Assembly: GCF_018691265.1 (NCBI RefSeq)
Contig: NW_024881303.1
Coordinates: 9,541,777-9,605,776, forward strand
Reading direction: 5' to 3'
DNA length: 64,000 nucleotides
DNA from: Tyto alba
Taxonomy: Eukaryota > Chordata > Aves > Strigiformes > Tytonidae
Part shown: in pieces, positions 21,301-34,500 of the stretch
How positions within the stretch are numbered: position 1 is the first letter of the stretch
Layout: the number at the start of each line of letters is the position of its first letter
Translations under genes and position numbers: made by a program
Notes under the pieces: model-generated
The model's database searches: none
Told to the model about the DNA's origin: nothing
What the model saw: the letters and a program-made list of their open reading frames with translations, nothing else

Positions 21301-22440
21301 AAACTGATCCATTGCATGTTTAAGAAAAATAGAATAAAAGTGATGACAATCACTGCCTTGGCTGGTAATTTGTGATCAGAGAAAAGGGTTCATCCAGCTG
21401 CAGTGCATATGCAGACACACATAAAACATGTCAATGAATATTTTATTCATATTAAGATACCAGCAAACTCCATGTGTGTGCAGATAACAGGAGGGATCAA
21501 TGTGCAGAACAGAGATGCCTTGCTGCTCTTTAGGTTTGATTCTACCCCATTTATATCAGTAATAATTTGGCTACTGACTTTGGCAGAATCAGGATTTTCA
21601 TCCTGAAGTATCAAACTGCAGGAATTCAAGCACCTGTCTTTATATGGTCCAGATTAGAAACAAAATGTTTCTTTTGTGATATACAGAGGTGATGCATTCC
21701 TAATGGCTCATCAGCTTAAATTTCCTCTCACGTAGTCTAACAGCAGGGAAAAAAAAAAAAAAAAAAAAAAAAGAACAATGGAGGAAAAGTAGTACGTTGA
21801 ATTAATAATACAATTTATACACATAAAGGAATTTAAAAAATATCTTTCCATAGAAATTACTTCAGAAATACATCAGAAGCAAAAATTAGGCCCTCTGAGG
21901 TATGAGTAAATGTGAGGATGTAACACATGGTAATCGAATCATGCCATTGCATAGACATGGAGGTGATCAAAGCATTAATAAAAACTGCAAGGTCACCTTG
22001 AATTGAGGATTCAGTTTCCAGTGTTAAATGTCTCTTTCAAACACTTATCTTTGGCTTGTGAGATTTGCAATGACTTGGGAAAATTTTTTCCCTATGCATG
22101 AATCACCATTAGTTCAGAGAAATTTAAGGCTGAAAATGTGCCTATACATCCCACTTGATGGATCTGACCTAGCCTACATGGGGCTGTGAGCAGTCCCAGC
22201 CGAAAAGATAATAAGGTTCAGCGATGGGATGGATCAGGCTGTTTCTGTAGGATTCTCGGCCCAATTCTTTTGCTGCATCAGGCATAGACTATTGCAAATA
22301 GAGACAGCTAAACCCCCAGGGTTTCCAGGTGGCAGAAAACTGTGGTTTGGTTTTGTTTTTGTTTTTTTTTTTTTTTTTTCCTCCATTTTCCCTCAGTCTA
22401 AAACAAACCGTCCTCTTTACTTTATGTGAACCAGAAAACC
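18361..22440. other. Non-coding sequence with microsatellites and poly-A
   Basis: (TG)7 at 18607-18620, a CA-rich tract at about 19554-19586, a 24-nt A run at 21749-21772 and an 18-nt T run at 22362-22379. A small hairpin has arms aatttctgc (20462-20470) and gcagaaatt (20476-20484). No gene recognised. Confidence 0.6.
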
Positions 22441-22489
22441 TAAGAAAAGTCTGTTTCAGAGACATCAATACACAGTGTTTCTGAAATGA

Positions 22490-22990
22490 AATATGCTCCC
22501 CAGATGCTGCAGCTTCTCAGATAAATTGATGATCTTGTCAGTTCTGCTGCTGGTAGCAGTTGCTCGTGTCTCAGGATTTGTGGCTGGGCTGGAGCCAGTG
22601 TTGCTCTGGCTTTCACAGTCCCAACTCTCCATCAGAGACCAGTCCACTTGGGCCGTTGGTCTGGCCCAGAGCAACATGCAGGAAGGATCTAGCCCAGGAC
22701 TGGGCCAGTAGCCAGTGAGACCATTTGGAACCTCTGACTCTGAAGGCCCCAGGTCCCATCCCATGACCATGACTTGGAGATGAAGGTTCTTCTGCCCTTG
22801 AGTGATGTGCTTGATGCCATGGCCCAGAGCTGGAGCCTCAAGAAACACCATCTCCTTAACCCTGACACAACCAATCTCAAGAGTCATTCCCAAATCTGGA
22901 ACAGCACACTGGCTGCACCCCCAGCAGACTCGGGTGGATTTCCCTAGCTCTGGGGCCACGGGCTTTCCTTGGTTTCTGCAACGGGTCATT
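22490..22990. other. GC-richer stretch with opposed open frames, unassigned
   Basis: A 174-codon frame on the minus strand (22465-22989) overlaps + frames at 22493-22711 and 22802-23038. The minus-strand product has no hydrophobic segment pattern, domain or repeat I recognise. Opposed frames in a GC-rich patch are common by chance. An old pseudogene or exon is not excluded. Confidence 0.25.
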
Positions 22991-23040
22991 GATGCAAAGA
23001 TATTTTTGACAAAATGTGAAGGGCTCCGTCAGTTATAATT

Positions 23041-26000
23041 ACAGCTTCTTGGCTACGATGCGGTTCCCGATTTATGTGGGGAAGAGTGAGACAAACTAGA
23101 ACCTTGTGATGGCCTGTAAATGCTTAAATAAAACTAGTCAGGAAGTGCTCTATTGTTGCAAAATTTGAAGAAAATAATAAATACTTCTAATTTTGATAGA
23201 AATAATTTAGTGAAGAACTTTGCCTGAGAAATCATGAGGACTTTTTTTGTTTTTGAAGCTTTGTTGTTTTTGAGGACAACCCATGAAAACATTGAATCAA
23301 AATCTGCTCTGGGAAACTGATTTTTAAATCAGAAGACTTTCAGAAGTAATCTATTTTCCTTGAAGAGATTTTTAAGCTTAGTATAAAATCCAGTTTTCTG
23401 TTGAGAGAAAAATATTGTCAATTGTTCTGGATCTTGGGGCAGCTCTTCAGTTCCTTTGAGGTGGACTAGTACAAAGTAATCTTAATGGCTATCTGAAAAA
23501 TGAACTGAGAATTTCTGCAGGACCAGGCGGTCACCTGGCCAAGAAATCAAGGAGAGAAGGCTGGAGCAAGAGATTCTGCTGATTCCTGGCTGGGAAGATG
23601 ATGTCTCAGAGGCTGTTTTTGTAGCTTGTTGTTATGCTCAGTGTGGCAAAACTCCACGCTGATGAATCGCAACTTAAATATGCCCCTAGTGGATGATTAC
23701 TAAGTATGGAAACATTATTTATATTTTCCAAATGATTTCAAACAAAACAACCCCTGGCTAATGAAAAAGAAAAATTCATCACCAAATCCCCTCAGTCCTG
23801 TTAAGTGTTCCTGTTCGAGCAATATCATGATCTGCACAAGGACATGGTCCTTGCAAGAAACTAAATGAAGTGCCTGCATGCTGCTAGTGACCTCAGTGGG
23901 AATTCCTGGTTGCTGGAGAAATATTGGTCTGTGCCTATGGGGGAGGCTGTTATGTGCCCAGCCTGCTCTTCTGACATAGTACTAATGGTTGTTTGTAAAC
24001 ACTTCCAGCTTTGGTGGCATAGAGGATGCAGAATCATGTCAGATATTAATTATACTGTGAATAAATACAGAGACAGAAACTCTATTTTTACCACTAGCTA
24101 GGTAGTAGATATTTACTCTGCTTTTCTCAGTACTGCTTTTCATCTTGGTTTCATTGCATCAGTAAGTGCATTTATTAAGCAATTTTGCAGACTCCTTGCA
24201 AGTTGAATTCTCTTCTAAGATGCAGCTACTAATGTAGCTAATAAAGCAACCATATAAAGTAGATTATTCTCCATAAAAGAACATTTGGGGCATTCCTACA
24301 TTTCCAAAGACTTTCCAGAACTCATCTTTGCCCTCACACAGATTATGTGTGTGCATGAAATATAACATGACTATATACTGTTGCATGTACAGCATGCATA
24401 TTCACACCTACTTTATGCCATAGATTTTTATAGCTGTTAAATTTCTTTTTCATTATATTTGATTTGCTAAGATGAAGGCTTGTTTTATCAAAACTAATTA
24501 CATGGTATGTATTTAATGTTCTGTCCCTGAGGTTTTCATAGTAATAAAATTGATTGTTACTGATTAAAATGGTTCTATTACATCAGCTTAATGTCACTTG
24601 AGGTGAATGCGGTATTAGAAAAATGGCCATTAAAAATGTTAAATAAGAGACACAGAGGCAAAGATTAAATAGTAGGAAAATATTTTTTGAATGGACACCT
24701 TTAAAAAAGTTAATTATGATCAAGATTTTTAAAACATTTTACTTGGCAGGGAGAGGTATCTGAGATGTATACAAAAACTTATTGTTGTTATTGCTTTTAT
24801 GTAACTCATTGGATTAACATTCTCCAGCTCCTGGGTAAATGTTCAATCTGTAACCTTAGAAAACTGACTTTGTCTTAATTTCTCGTGTCATTACAGGCCT
24901 GCCATGTAAAGGTAAAACTGTCCATTAGGTGGCAAAAATGAAGCTGATATTTGAAAAAAAACTACCTAATGATAAGGTTCCTTTATTTCTCTCTCAAAGT
25001 AAACACAGGAGGTAATTAAGGTTTATTATGGGTGGAGGAAGGGTAAGGGTACAGCCATGGGCTCTGCCGCAGTTGTTGGAAAGGTCTGGAGGTGACGGTG
25101 GGAGACGTCTGTGCCCCCCTGGGCTGGGGCAGAGGGCAGTGGGAGCGAGGTGGGTGGGTGCTGGGAAAGCATCACATTTGAATTTGGTGAGACACCACTA
25201 AGAAAGAGGAAAAAGCCAAGAAATTAAGAAAGGAGGAGTCAAAAGAAGGGAGATATGAGACTGAGAAAGAGGAGACTGTAAAGAACAAGTCAGTATAATA
25301 TAGGCATTTCTAAGTGGAGAAGTCCAGTTCTGGGGATTCCTCCACTCTTTTTTTGGGTTAGAAATATGGAGAGTATAGCAATTCTCTTTGCTCCTTTGCT
25401 ATTATAGTGCAGCTTTTTCAGAGCTGTGTGTGGCTGCACTTTCAGTGAGTCAGTACCCTCATGATTTGTCAAAATATTTAGTATTTTTTTCTTGAATCTC
25501 AACTTCCTGGAGTCACATGACCATCCGAGAGTCTGATTTATCTCTCTCTCTTAAAACCTGGAAATGTGATCAGTATTTAGCTACTCAAAAGAGAAGTAAG
25601 AGGAACTAGAAGGGCATCACTTTATAAAATTTGCATGATTTTTAAGCTGCTCCTATACACTAGTATCTCACTTCAAAGCATCTACCCATAACTTTCCCCA
25701 TCCTCTCCTGTGATGGAATTTTTAACAAATTGAGATCATCATTCACACCTCCTCTCTCCCTGGTCTCTGACAACATTATCAATAATTCCATATTCTTTTT
25801 TCTGAGGCAGCTGCTGAATGTTAGTACTTGATATCATCTGCAGCTGACTGTCTATAGCAAGAAAGCCAAAGTGTCCCACTTCACTTTGACTTAAACTAAA
25901 CATCTTCAGAACAGCTGAATTCAGCTGTATGGTTAAAACTGAATTTTGCAGAAGGGGCAGCAGTTTTTCCTTTAGTTTGAGGCTTAGAAACATGCCAGAA

Positions 26001-28450
26001 TTGGAATGTGTTCTGCAAACCATGGGTGGGAAGTGGCACAATGCAACACCAGAGGAAAAGTCTGAGAGGTCAGTGGGAGGAGAAGGGGACAAGGAAAAGT
26101 CCTGAAAACTTGAAGCTTACAGAAGAAAACCAGAAGTATATAGAAACCATGAAACAATAACAACCGAAGTGGGTAGTGCATCTTTGAGATTTCAGTGACA
26201 TTTTCCTAGGAATAGTAAATTCATCCATCCATAAACTACTTAGGAAACACTCCAGACAAAAGCTATTCTTGACATAAAAAGGCATTTTCTTGGGCTTATT
26301 AACTCTATAGGAGATGATGACCAAAGATTAGGGAGTGAGAGTCTTAACACCAGTATTGTGAGATGACAACTGCTGCACAATATACACAAGGAAGGAATAA
26401 ACTTCATCCAAGGGAATATGAATCTTTTCTTATAGAGGTATGTTTTTCAAAACTTTTAAATAGTGTCTGCACTTTTATTTCCTTCCACAGTCAGTTTTAA
26501 GCCATCCTTGACATTCCATTAAGTTGACAATATTGTTTAATTACCAGAAAGGAGAGCTTTGTATCTGTGAAGAGAATGATTCTTGTTATTTGCCAAGAAA
26601 GACTGGCTGGGTATTAGGCCCTTGAGGGTAGGAAGATAGAAGAGGAAACAAGGAAATGGGAGAATCTGAGGTAAAGTGTGTATGTGAAGAGAAATTATTG
26701 CATCTTTCCTGTAGCCAAGTCACAGCCAGTCCCAGTAAAATAGGGGGTTTTATTGTACAGCTTATATGTGACTTTCTGTGATGTACTTAGACCAGTCAGG
26801 AATATAAAAAGGCTACAAAATGGTGATGCAATGATTTTTGGCATTCTCTGCGTTAAACCAACCCTTCTCTGAAGGGGCATCTGTCTGGGTCCTAGAGGAA
26901 TTCTGTTCATCAAAGTAGTCCTTAGAGGGTCAGGAGTTGGTACAAAATCTGCCATGTTTGTCCGCAGTTTTAAGGATGATATTTTGGGACAGGTATGTGT
27001 GTGATTTTCACTGATACTCAAACTAGAATGGGATGTTTTCCCAGTTAAGCATCTCATTTATTTCCTGAAAAATGAAATTTTGAGGAAACTAGAAGTGTTT
27101 GGCAGTCAGCACTGGATTTGGTCTCTTATACTTTCAGATCAAAAAGAAATCAGAAAAGAACTTTTTTTATGTTAAAATGTTTCAGTTTTAAATTAAACCA
27201 TTGAACATTGTGATTCACAGTAGTATTTTGTGGTAAATTGTAGCAAAATTTAAATTTGAAACAACATTGGAAAGAAACCTTTTGTTTCAGGCTGAAAGAA
27301 ATATTTTAAAAAATAACCTATTTCATGGAGACATTCAAACACTTTCATTTCAGATCAGCCCAAAACCACTGCAGTTTGACAAGGAAATGTGAAGACAGGC
27401 ATTTACATAATTCCACCCAGAACACAGCTTTGGTGCTGGGCAGCAGGATCTGATGCTCAACAGCTGCATAAATCTCAAGGTCTTAATATTTTAAGAGAAC
27501 CCTGGATCAGGCAGACTTTCTCTCTTTGTCTATTCATGTTGTCAGATGATAAAAGGGCTCAGGGGGGAAATGGAAAATATAGGTATTTTGAGAATATTCA
27601 TACCATCTTTAGACTTCTAATAGAGGTACCTAGTTTATGAGCCTAGACAGGTTATTTATTCCATGGGGAGAGGTAAACTCCTAGTTTAGCACTTAAATCA
27701 TCACTGAAGTCTCCACTGACTGTAAAGCAGCCTAAGGCTGGCACTCAGATTGGGTACCTAGAAGTAGGAGTTATGGATGCCTTCCTTGGATTCCTCAAAA
27801 GACCATGTTTGGGTGTTTCAGGTAATATTTTCGATGCTTAACAAGCAGTGGCTCAGCTAGAATCCAGGAGGAACTGACATGTTTTTTTCCAACAACATCT
27901 GGCAATGCAACCTGTGGGAGGACCGCAGTGTCTCATTGCATGTTTCACAGTTTACTGAATTTAAGTATCTTGAAGCATTCAAACCTGGGATACATGTGTA
28001 ATACCCAGTGAAATGATAGTTATTCCTCTGTTTACAGATTTAGGGAAAACAGACAGGAAGAGAGAGCTGGGAAGTGGGAAGGCCGGCTGCTAGCAGTAAT
28101 TGCCAGCTGTGCGCACGCAGGAAAGGGCAAGAACCTTGTGCCTTTATGAAAACCTGCGTTTAGAGCTGTTAAATAAGGGGGAAGAGTCAGGAAGTGGAAG
28201 GAGTGGCTCCAGCAGTTCTTAGCTGGATGTTTATAGCAAAGAAAGGGTAATTGTAACCACAGATTGATCTGTAGCAAAATGGAGCTAATTATAGTTGGCT
28301 GCCAGTCTATCTCTTGCATTTACAATATACCCATTACTGTAGGTAGCTGGAGCCATAACAGCAGACTACATCTCCTTTTCTTTTCTTTACATAGAATTTC
28401 CACTAATGAAGATGCTACAGAAGAGTCTGCCTAAAAGTGAAATGTTAGCT
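23041..28450. other. Non-coding unique sequence
   Basis: AT-rich with scattered short frames. A G-rich patch lies at about 25030-25165. No repeat family or gene recognised. Confidence 0.6.
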
Positions 28451-28556
28451 CCTCAGCTGATGTAAATCACTGTAATCCCATTGAAGTCAACACTGAAGAT
28501 TTAACATCATGCTAATTGAAGTCAATGGAGCTAGGCTGATATATACCAGCTGAGGT
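28451..28556. repeat. Ancient palindromic interspersed repeat
   Basis: The left arm starting cctcagctgatgtaaatca (28451) and the right arm ending atataccagctgagg (to 28556) are imperfect reverse complements over about 40 bp. They are joined by a middle part containing cattgaagtcaa and ttgaagtcaatgg. This is the layout of a palindromic repeat I recall as widely dispersed in amniote genomes. It could fold into a long hairpin if transcribed. The family name is not certain. Confidence 0.6.
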
Positions 28557-31500
28557 AAATCCCCCAGTGCATTCTTTCTAGCTCTTGTGAGTGTTTGGCG
28601 CCTGCGCTCTGGTTCGAGTCACAGAGGGACCCCAGCTGTGCAGTTCAAACCAGGCTCCTTATTTAGAGCTGACCTTTCCTAAATTTCAGTTATGGTGTTG
28701 AGACTGGTGATTTCAATCCAGGTTCAGACGTACGCTTAATTTGCAGGGTTATTTTCATCTTCCTGGCCCTTGTGGTAGCATTCCCTTGTGTTTGCAGATT
28801 TTTGCTTTTTGGCCTGTGCTACCTAATTAGGTCTGATATATTTAGCTGTCACAGAGTACAACAATCTGTAGCTAGGCTTCTGTTATTATTGATGGTAATA
28901 TTGTATGGAAGGATCCCCAGATGGTGTTAAACATAGTCTTATGAGTTCCTTTTCTGGTGTGTAAGCAAATGCTCAGTCTATGGAAGACCTGCTGTCTGAT
29001 TTGGTCTCTCTCTTCATTATGCAGTGATCTTTGAGCAAAAGCTGTAGCAAATTGTGAATGCTCTCTTCTCATTCTCTACAGCTGATGACAATTCATAGCA
29101 CATAGTATTTTTGGAGGAAGTGGAATTGGAGCGTGGGTGGGATTTTTGTAGGAGAAACTTTGCTTGAGGATACTTGTGGTGGTCTCCCTTCTAAGAGTAT
29201 TAATATGTCCAGATAATTCAACCAATTTAGCCTTCTTATTTTTCTACCAATAAGATGCCAGTGTTGGAGATACTTCCCCTACTATGTATTGGGGAAAATG
29301 CTGTTACCAGCAGGTGAAGAAAAAGCCAGATTGCATATGTTTTTTTTCAATGGAACAATTAAAATGTGTGGAGTTGTACAGATGAATTGCTTTAAAACAG
29401 CAACAGAGCCATCTTCCAGTGATGCAGAGGTATAATCTGAACATCTTTGCAGGTGGTATGAATGATGTCAGGGCCTGCCTTTCACAGGTCTTTGTGTTGA
29501 CTGGCTGTAGGTTGGTCCTGTTTATTATGCTTGTGAGTTCTGGCAAAATAGGTAAGATGTAGATAGTTCTACCAGGATGAGGCACTAGCCTAGTAAAAAG
29601 GTGACTCATTTAGGGTGAGCAAGGAAATGAACATATACTCTCAGGCTGTAGAGAATCTCAAACTTAAATGCTCTCATCTGGAGTGAATACTTTAAGTAGT
29701 CTTTTACTTGGAAAACCTGTGAATTGCAATGACTGTATCCACCTTTGGCCCTCTTTGAAGACAGCATGAAGAAAGAGACTCCAATGAAAACTTGACTAAG
29801 GTAAGGAGGTGCACAATGACTTCTGGTCTGGGTGGAAAGGACACCCAAATCACAGTTTTAGATACATGCAGAAATTAACCACTCAATTTAGACATCTGAG
29901 GTCTCTGTTGTATTGAGCTTTTAATCTCTGAGTGTTGTGGAAGTAACTGAACTTCCAATATCCTGCACAGTGGTGTGTGCATTAAGAAGAGTTTTGAGGG
30001 TTTCATTAAATATGCTCACAAGCACATACAAATGTTCTAGGCTATAAGATAGATTTAGATTTCTGCCTTTTTGCACAGGTGTATTGGTAAGAATATTGCT
30101 GTGGATTTTAGAGCCACGTGCAGGGAGTGTTCTGTGCTATCACTGCCTCTATTTTTAGACTTTCTTTCAGGACATAAATATTAAGGATGTCACAACAGCC
30201 GATTTAAAGAGCCCCTGCTGTGGACTGCCTTGTGCTGCTAGTGAGGCCCTGTGAGATCTCTTGTCTGTCAAATTACCACTAGGAAGAGACCTAGAGAACT
30301 CATGAGGAATATAAGGTTTGTGAGAAGCAGTCTGCTGAGAACAGTAGCTTCACAAGAAACTGGGTTTAGCAGGCACTGTTTCCAGATGGACAACACCATT
30401 GCAGGCAGCTGCAGATTAAATCTTCAAAGTGAGTATGGGAGGTGGAGATGAGGGGAAGGGAGGAGAAAATACTTTGAGCTTCTGAGACAATGAGAGAAGC
30501 AAGTCATTAAAGTCATATAATGGTTGAAAGAATCGTGAGAGTGCTCCTCCCTAAAAACAAGACAAATGTTTTCTTCCTTGATGCTTGGGGGAATTCCTGC
30601 TCTGCTGCATCCTGACATTTCTTTTCTCCTTAGGGCACGGTAGGCATCCTGCAGAGACATTCTGTTCTTGTTGCTGGTTTTAGTGCTGTCAGAAGGCCTG
30701 ATTCTGTCTGCTGAAATCCTTGGGAAAGCTCCTGTGGCCTCCCATCAGTATAGGATCAGCCCCTGGAAATGGTGTTCCAAAGTAGAAATCTGGCTGGCAT
30801 CTTCCCAACCAGCTAAGAGTAGAGTTTTGTTAGGCTGGGTACAAGTTATCTGAAAGCCAAAGGATTTATATGGGCTAGTCTTCCTGATGTTAGGTGGTTT
30901 TGAGATATTTTATTTTATGTGGGAGAATTTTACCAGCAGCAAAGGCTGTCTCTGTCCTGGGCCCCTATTACAAAAGGGGGAGACAAGCCATGGGTGGGTA
31001 GGAGAGGACTGCATTGCATAAAACTCTTTGAGACTGAAGGGGATACTATTTTCCCGTTGAGACTTGCAGTCAGTTTTGCCTCTGACAGGGTGAAATGAGG
31101 AGCAATAAGCAGATGGCTGCACTACAGATTCAAGGCACTTAGAAACCATTAAAGTACGTCTTTGTGGCAGGACACAGCACTGTGCAGACACCAATCCTGC
31201 CTGCGAATGAGTGAGGATAGCACAGTGCAGCTTAGGGATGCCATCATATCAATGAGCCCCTGCTGTGACTGACTGTGTCAGTCAGCCTGACCAACAACTC
31301 ATTGATGCAAATAGGTGCTGATAAATAATATGCAGCTGATCACTAGTTTTAGTAGTATACTTAACTCTAGAGTCTTCTCCTGTGTTTTGTGTGAATTATG
31401 ACTTTATGAAGCCTGCTACGCAATGCTGCAGGCCAGCAGCATGTGTCTATATGGGCAAATCTGCAAATAGCTCAGCACCTTTGGGGTGAGCTGGTACCAG

Positions 31501-34500
31501 CTGGAGAAGATCCTGGGTCTCTGTTGCTTGGGCTGGCAGATAACCCTTCCCAATAAGGGTGTCTGCCTGCATTTTAAATGCCTTTACCTCTGACTGCATA
31601 AAGTCCCTCATAGGGGCTATACAGCCCTTAATGTCTGTAGGGAGAGAGACAGCCATTTCTGAGGTTTACTCAGACTAGGAGAGGCTGATACTGTTGGAAA
31701 GAGAATTTGTCTCACTGGCACAGCTGGTGCCTGACAAACCCCAGGCTAGCAGATCTAGTATGTTACATTATGAAGGTTTCCCCTGTGTTGGCCTATTTGG
31801 AGAAGTTCTGGGAAAAGAGACAGCATTAAGTCTGTCTTCCTTCGTAACCATGTATATTGTGGGCAAAAGAGAAGTGCCTGCAACGTCTGTTCTGTTTGCC
31901 ATGGGTTTGTCCTCCCACTGTGTTGTGACAGCCTGGCTTGGAGACAGATTCTGGCTTTATTACGACAAGTCTGAAGTTTTCTTTGAGAGGCTGAAGTATG
32001 GCTCTATACTGAAGCAATTCAAAGCTTCCAGCTGGAAGAAATATGTCCAAGTCTGTGCTTTGCTACAGTCCTTTCTGCCTCCATCCCTGTCCTTATAGTT
32101 CACAAATGCAGACGGGTAAGCAAGTTATGTTTGTAGTCTATCTGGGAGAGCTGTCTGAAATGGTTAGCTTTGTTTCCTTCAGCAGAAACAAAACAAAATA
32201 TCTAAATGTCTATTGCCCTGTTGTAAAATTTTCATATCAACTGTAATTTTGCTCTGAGCTTTCTCTGACTGACTTTGTGCTAAGAATAGTGGCTAGTTAC
32301 CAAACATCTAAGTGAGTGGATGTCAGTTGCCCATTACCCACCAAACCTGTATACTTCTCTGCATTTCTTCTTTAGTTAGATAGATAAAAGGAAGGACTTG
32401 TGTTAAGCCTGTCTGATTTCTGGAACAGTTGTTAGCAAAAAGAAAGATTGAAAACATCAAGAAAGGTTGAAACTATCTCCAGTACGAAGCAGGCCTCCAT
32501 GCTCTTGTCCTGCCTCATGTGACAATACGTGAATTTTCCTGAATTGCTGAGACACTCAGACAAGCAGAGGAAGGCAGTATTTAACCCAACACTGGTCTTG
32601 TTTTCAGTACAGATTTATTTTGTTGATGGGGCTCTACTTACCTGCATCACATGAGAAGCCTCTAACATTTGGGACCATGTAGGTTTGCTGAATCTTCTTG
32701 CTCGGGATCTGGCAGAGCCTGTCCAATACAAATGCTGTCTGTGGCTCCACAGTGGTCGACCACAGCTAACATGTCCTCTTTAGCAGAGCCAAAAGGTGTC
32801 TAGGATCATATGGGCTCTGCTGGAGGGACTCTCCTCACCCAGGTGAGCATGGTCATCCCCTGAAAAGACTCCTAAGAAGAGATGGTGAAAACATCTCCTG
32901 TCTCCATCTTGCCTGGTCCAGAGAAGTGCAGTGTTTCCCTAGAGATGAAGCCACCTCAAAGTGTCTGCTTCTGTTTTTCATGCCTACTGGATATGGTGGA
33001 TTAGATACAGGTAAAAAATGCTCTCAGTTCCCTCTTGTGCATTCAGTCCCATGCTCAGGCACAACTAAAATCTGTGCCAAGAGGCAATTCAGGTTAGGAA
33101 AAGGATATGCCATTTTTCTCTACCTCTGCTTCTTGTCACATTTTGTTAAACGCGGTCATGTAGCATGTAATGAAGACATCTGTTCGTTTTGTAGGAAACT
33201 GTGAAAAAGTGCGTGCATTTGCCTTGTGCCATCTGTTGCCATTCTGATAAACAGTTGAAAGCTCTGGCAAACATAAACAAAAACAGTGTGCTTTGGTGCT
33301 AACTGCACCATTTTCTTTCTTGGTGCTCTGTCTTTGAGCCCGTCCTTATGATGCATTAAGTGTTTGGGGCTCTGGCCTGCCGTAAGGAGATCTGATGCTC
33401 GGCAAACACTGCAGTTCAGCTTCTGTCCGTGTCCCTCCCCTGAACTCGAGACAGTAAGGCAAAGCAGGAGCTCCTGAGCTGCTGGAATGATGTGAAATAC
33501 TGTCTGTGCCACCTGGACAGCTCAACTTTCCCCCTCCAAATTTTGTGCCTCTGAGTGGAAAGTTGGCTGAATCAAGGAAATGATTTGGGAATATACTACT
33601 GATCAGGAGGGATTTAAATGTATTATACAGGATTATTATTTTTCCAGAAGTCTGTCTTGTGAGCAAAGGTTCTGTGTTATAGAATGTGTTGAAAATAAGT
33701 AGCTTATAATGGATTTCTGGAGACTCTGTGAAGATGAAGCACTATTACTGTAAGGAAAGATGAAAAAAGGGCACTTTTGTGAGGGTCAAGCTGTCAGAGA
33801 AACACAAATAAGACAATGCTGGAGAGAAGGGTATGGCAACAAGTTAAAAGCAGACAGTGGAGAAAGAACATGTACACACTTTTGAGTGTGGCTTTCAATG
33901 CAAGAGCATATAGCAGATCTCAAATATTGCTATATAAACATTTTTTTTTAAAGACCAGAGGTACTTGCACAGAAGTCTTTAGCATGTGTTACTTTGCATA
34001 CACCAGACTGAATCTACAGAAATAGCTTCTGTGAAGGGGAAAAAAGACCTCTGTTAACTCCTTATGCTACATACTTACTAAATATAGTGTTTTCTAGTGA
34101 CAGTGCATTTTTGCTGGCATATATAGACTGTGCCAGTTAACAGCTAAATTACCTTTTATAGCTTTCTGCCTGAGTTGCATATAAAGTAGGCTATGCTGCA
34201 GGTTAAAAACAAAATGTACCATTCTAACAATTATTAAAATTTGTGTCTTTTATATAATACTTTTTGCAAAGAAGTTTCATGTGGAATGTCTAAGCCTATA
34301 TCCCAGTCTTCTTGGGGCTGTTTGACAAGGAAACCAGTGAGTACCTAGTGGGAAAAAATATGAAGAAGATAGGAAAAGATCATAGGAGAAATAACAGATC
34401 TTCTTTTGAGACAGGCCATGGGAATGCTAAATTAAAAAGTACTGTAATGCATACTGACAGGGAGCGGCGACACAACTCACATTGCAGCTATACTTGTTCA

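Noticed and set aside
21749..21772. 24-nt A run as the tail of a processed pseudogene
   Set aside because: No coding similarity or AATAAA in the preceding sequence that would support a retrocopy.
22465..22989. 174-codon minus-strand frame
   Set aside because: No recognisable domain, overlapped by open frames on the other strand in a GC-rich patch; not called as a gene.
24897..24911. 15-nt interval between a good acceptor (tcattacag) and AAG|GTAAAA
   Set aside because: Such pairs arise by chance in tens of kilobases; a 15-nt exon needs transcript evidence.
31447..32098. Opposed frames (69 codons on -, 134 codons on +)
   Set aside because: The minus-strand product looks somewhat protein-like, but neither matches a family I know and flanking sequence gives no gene structure.
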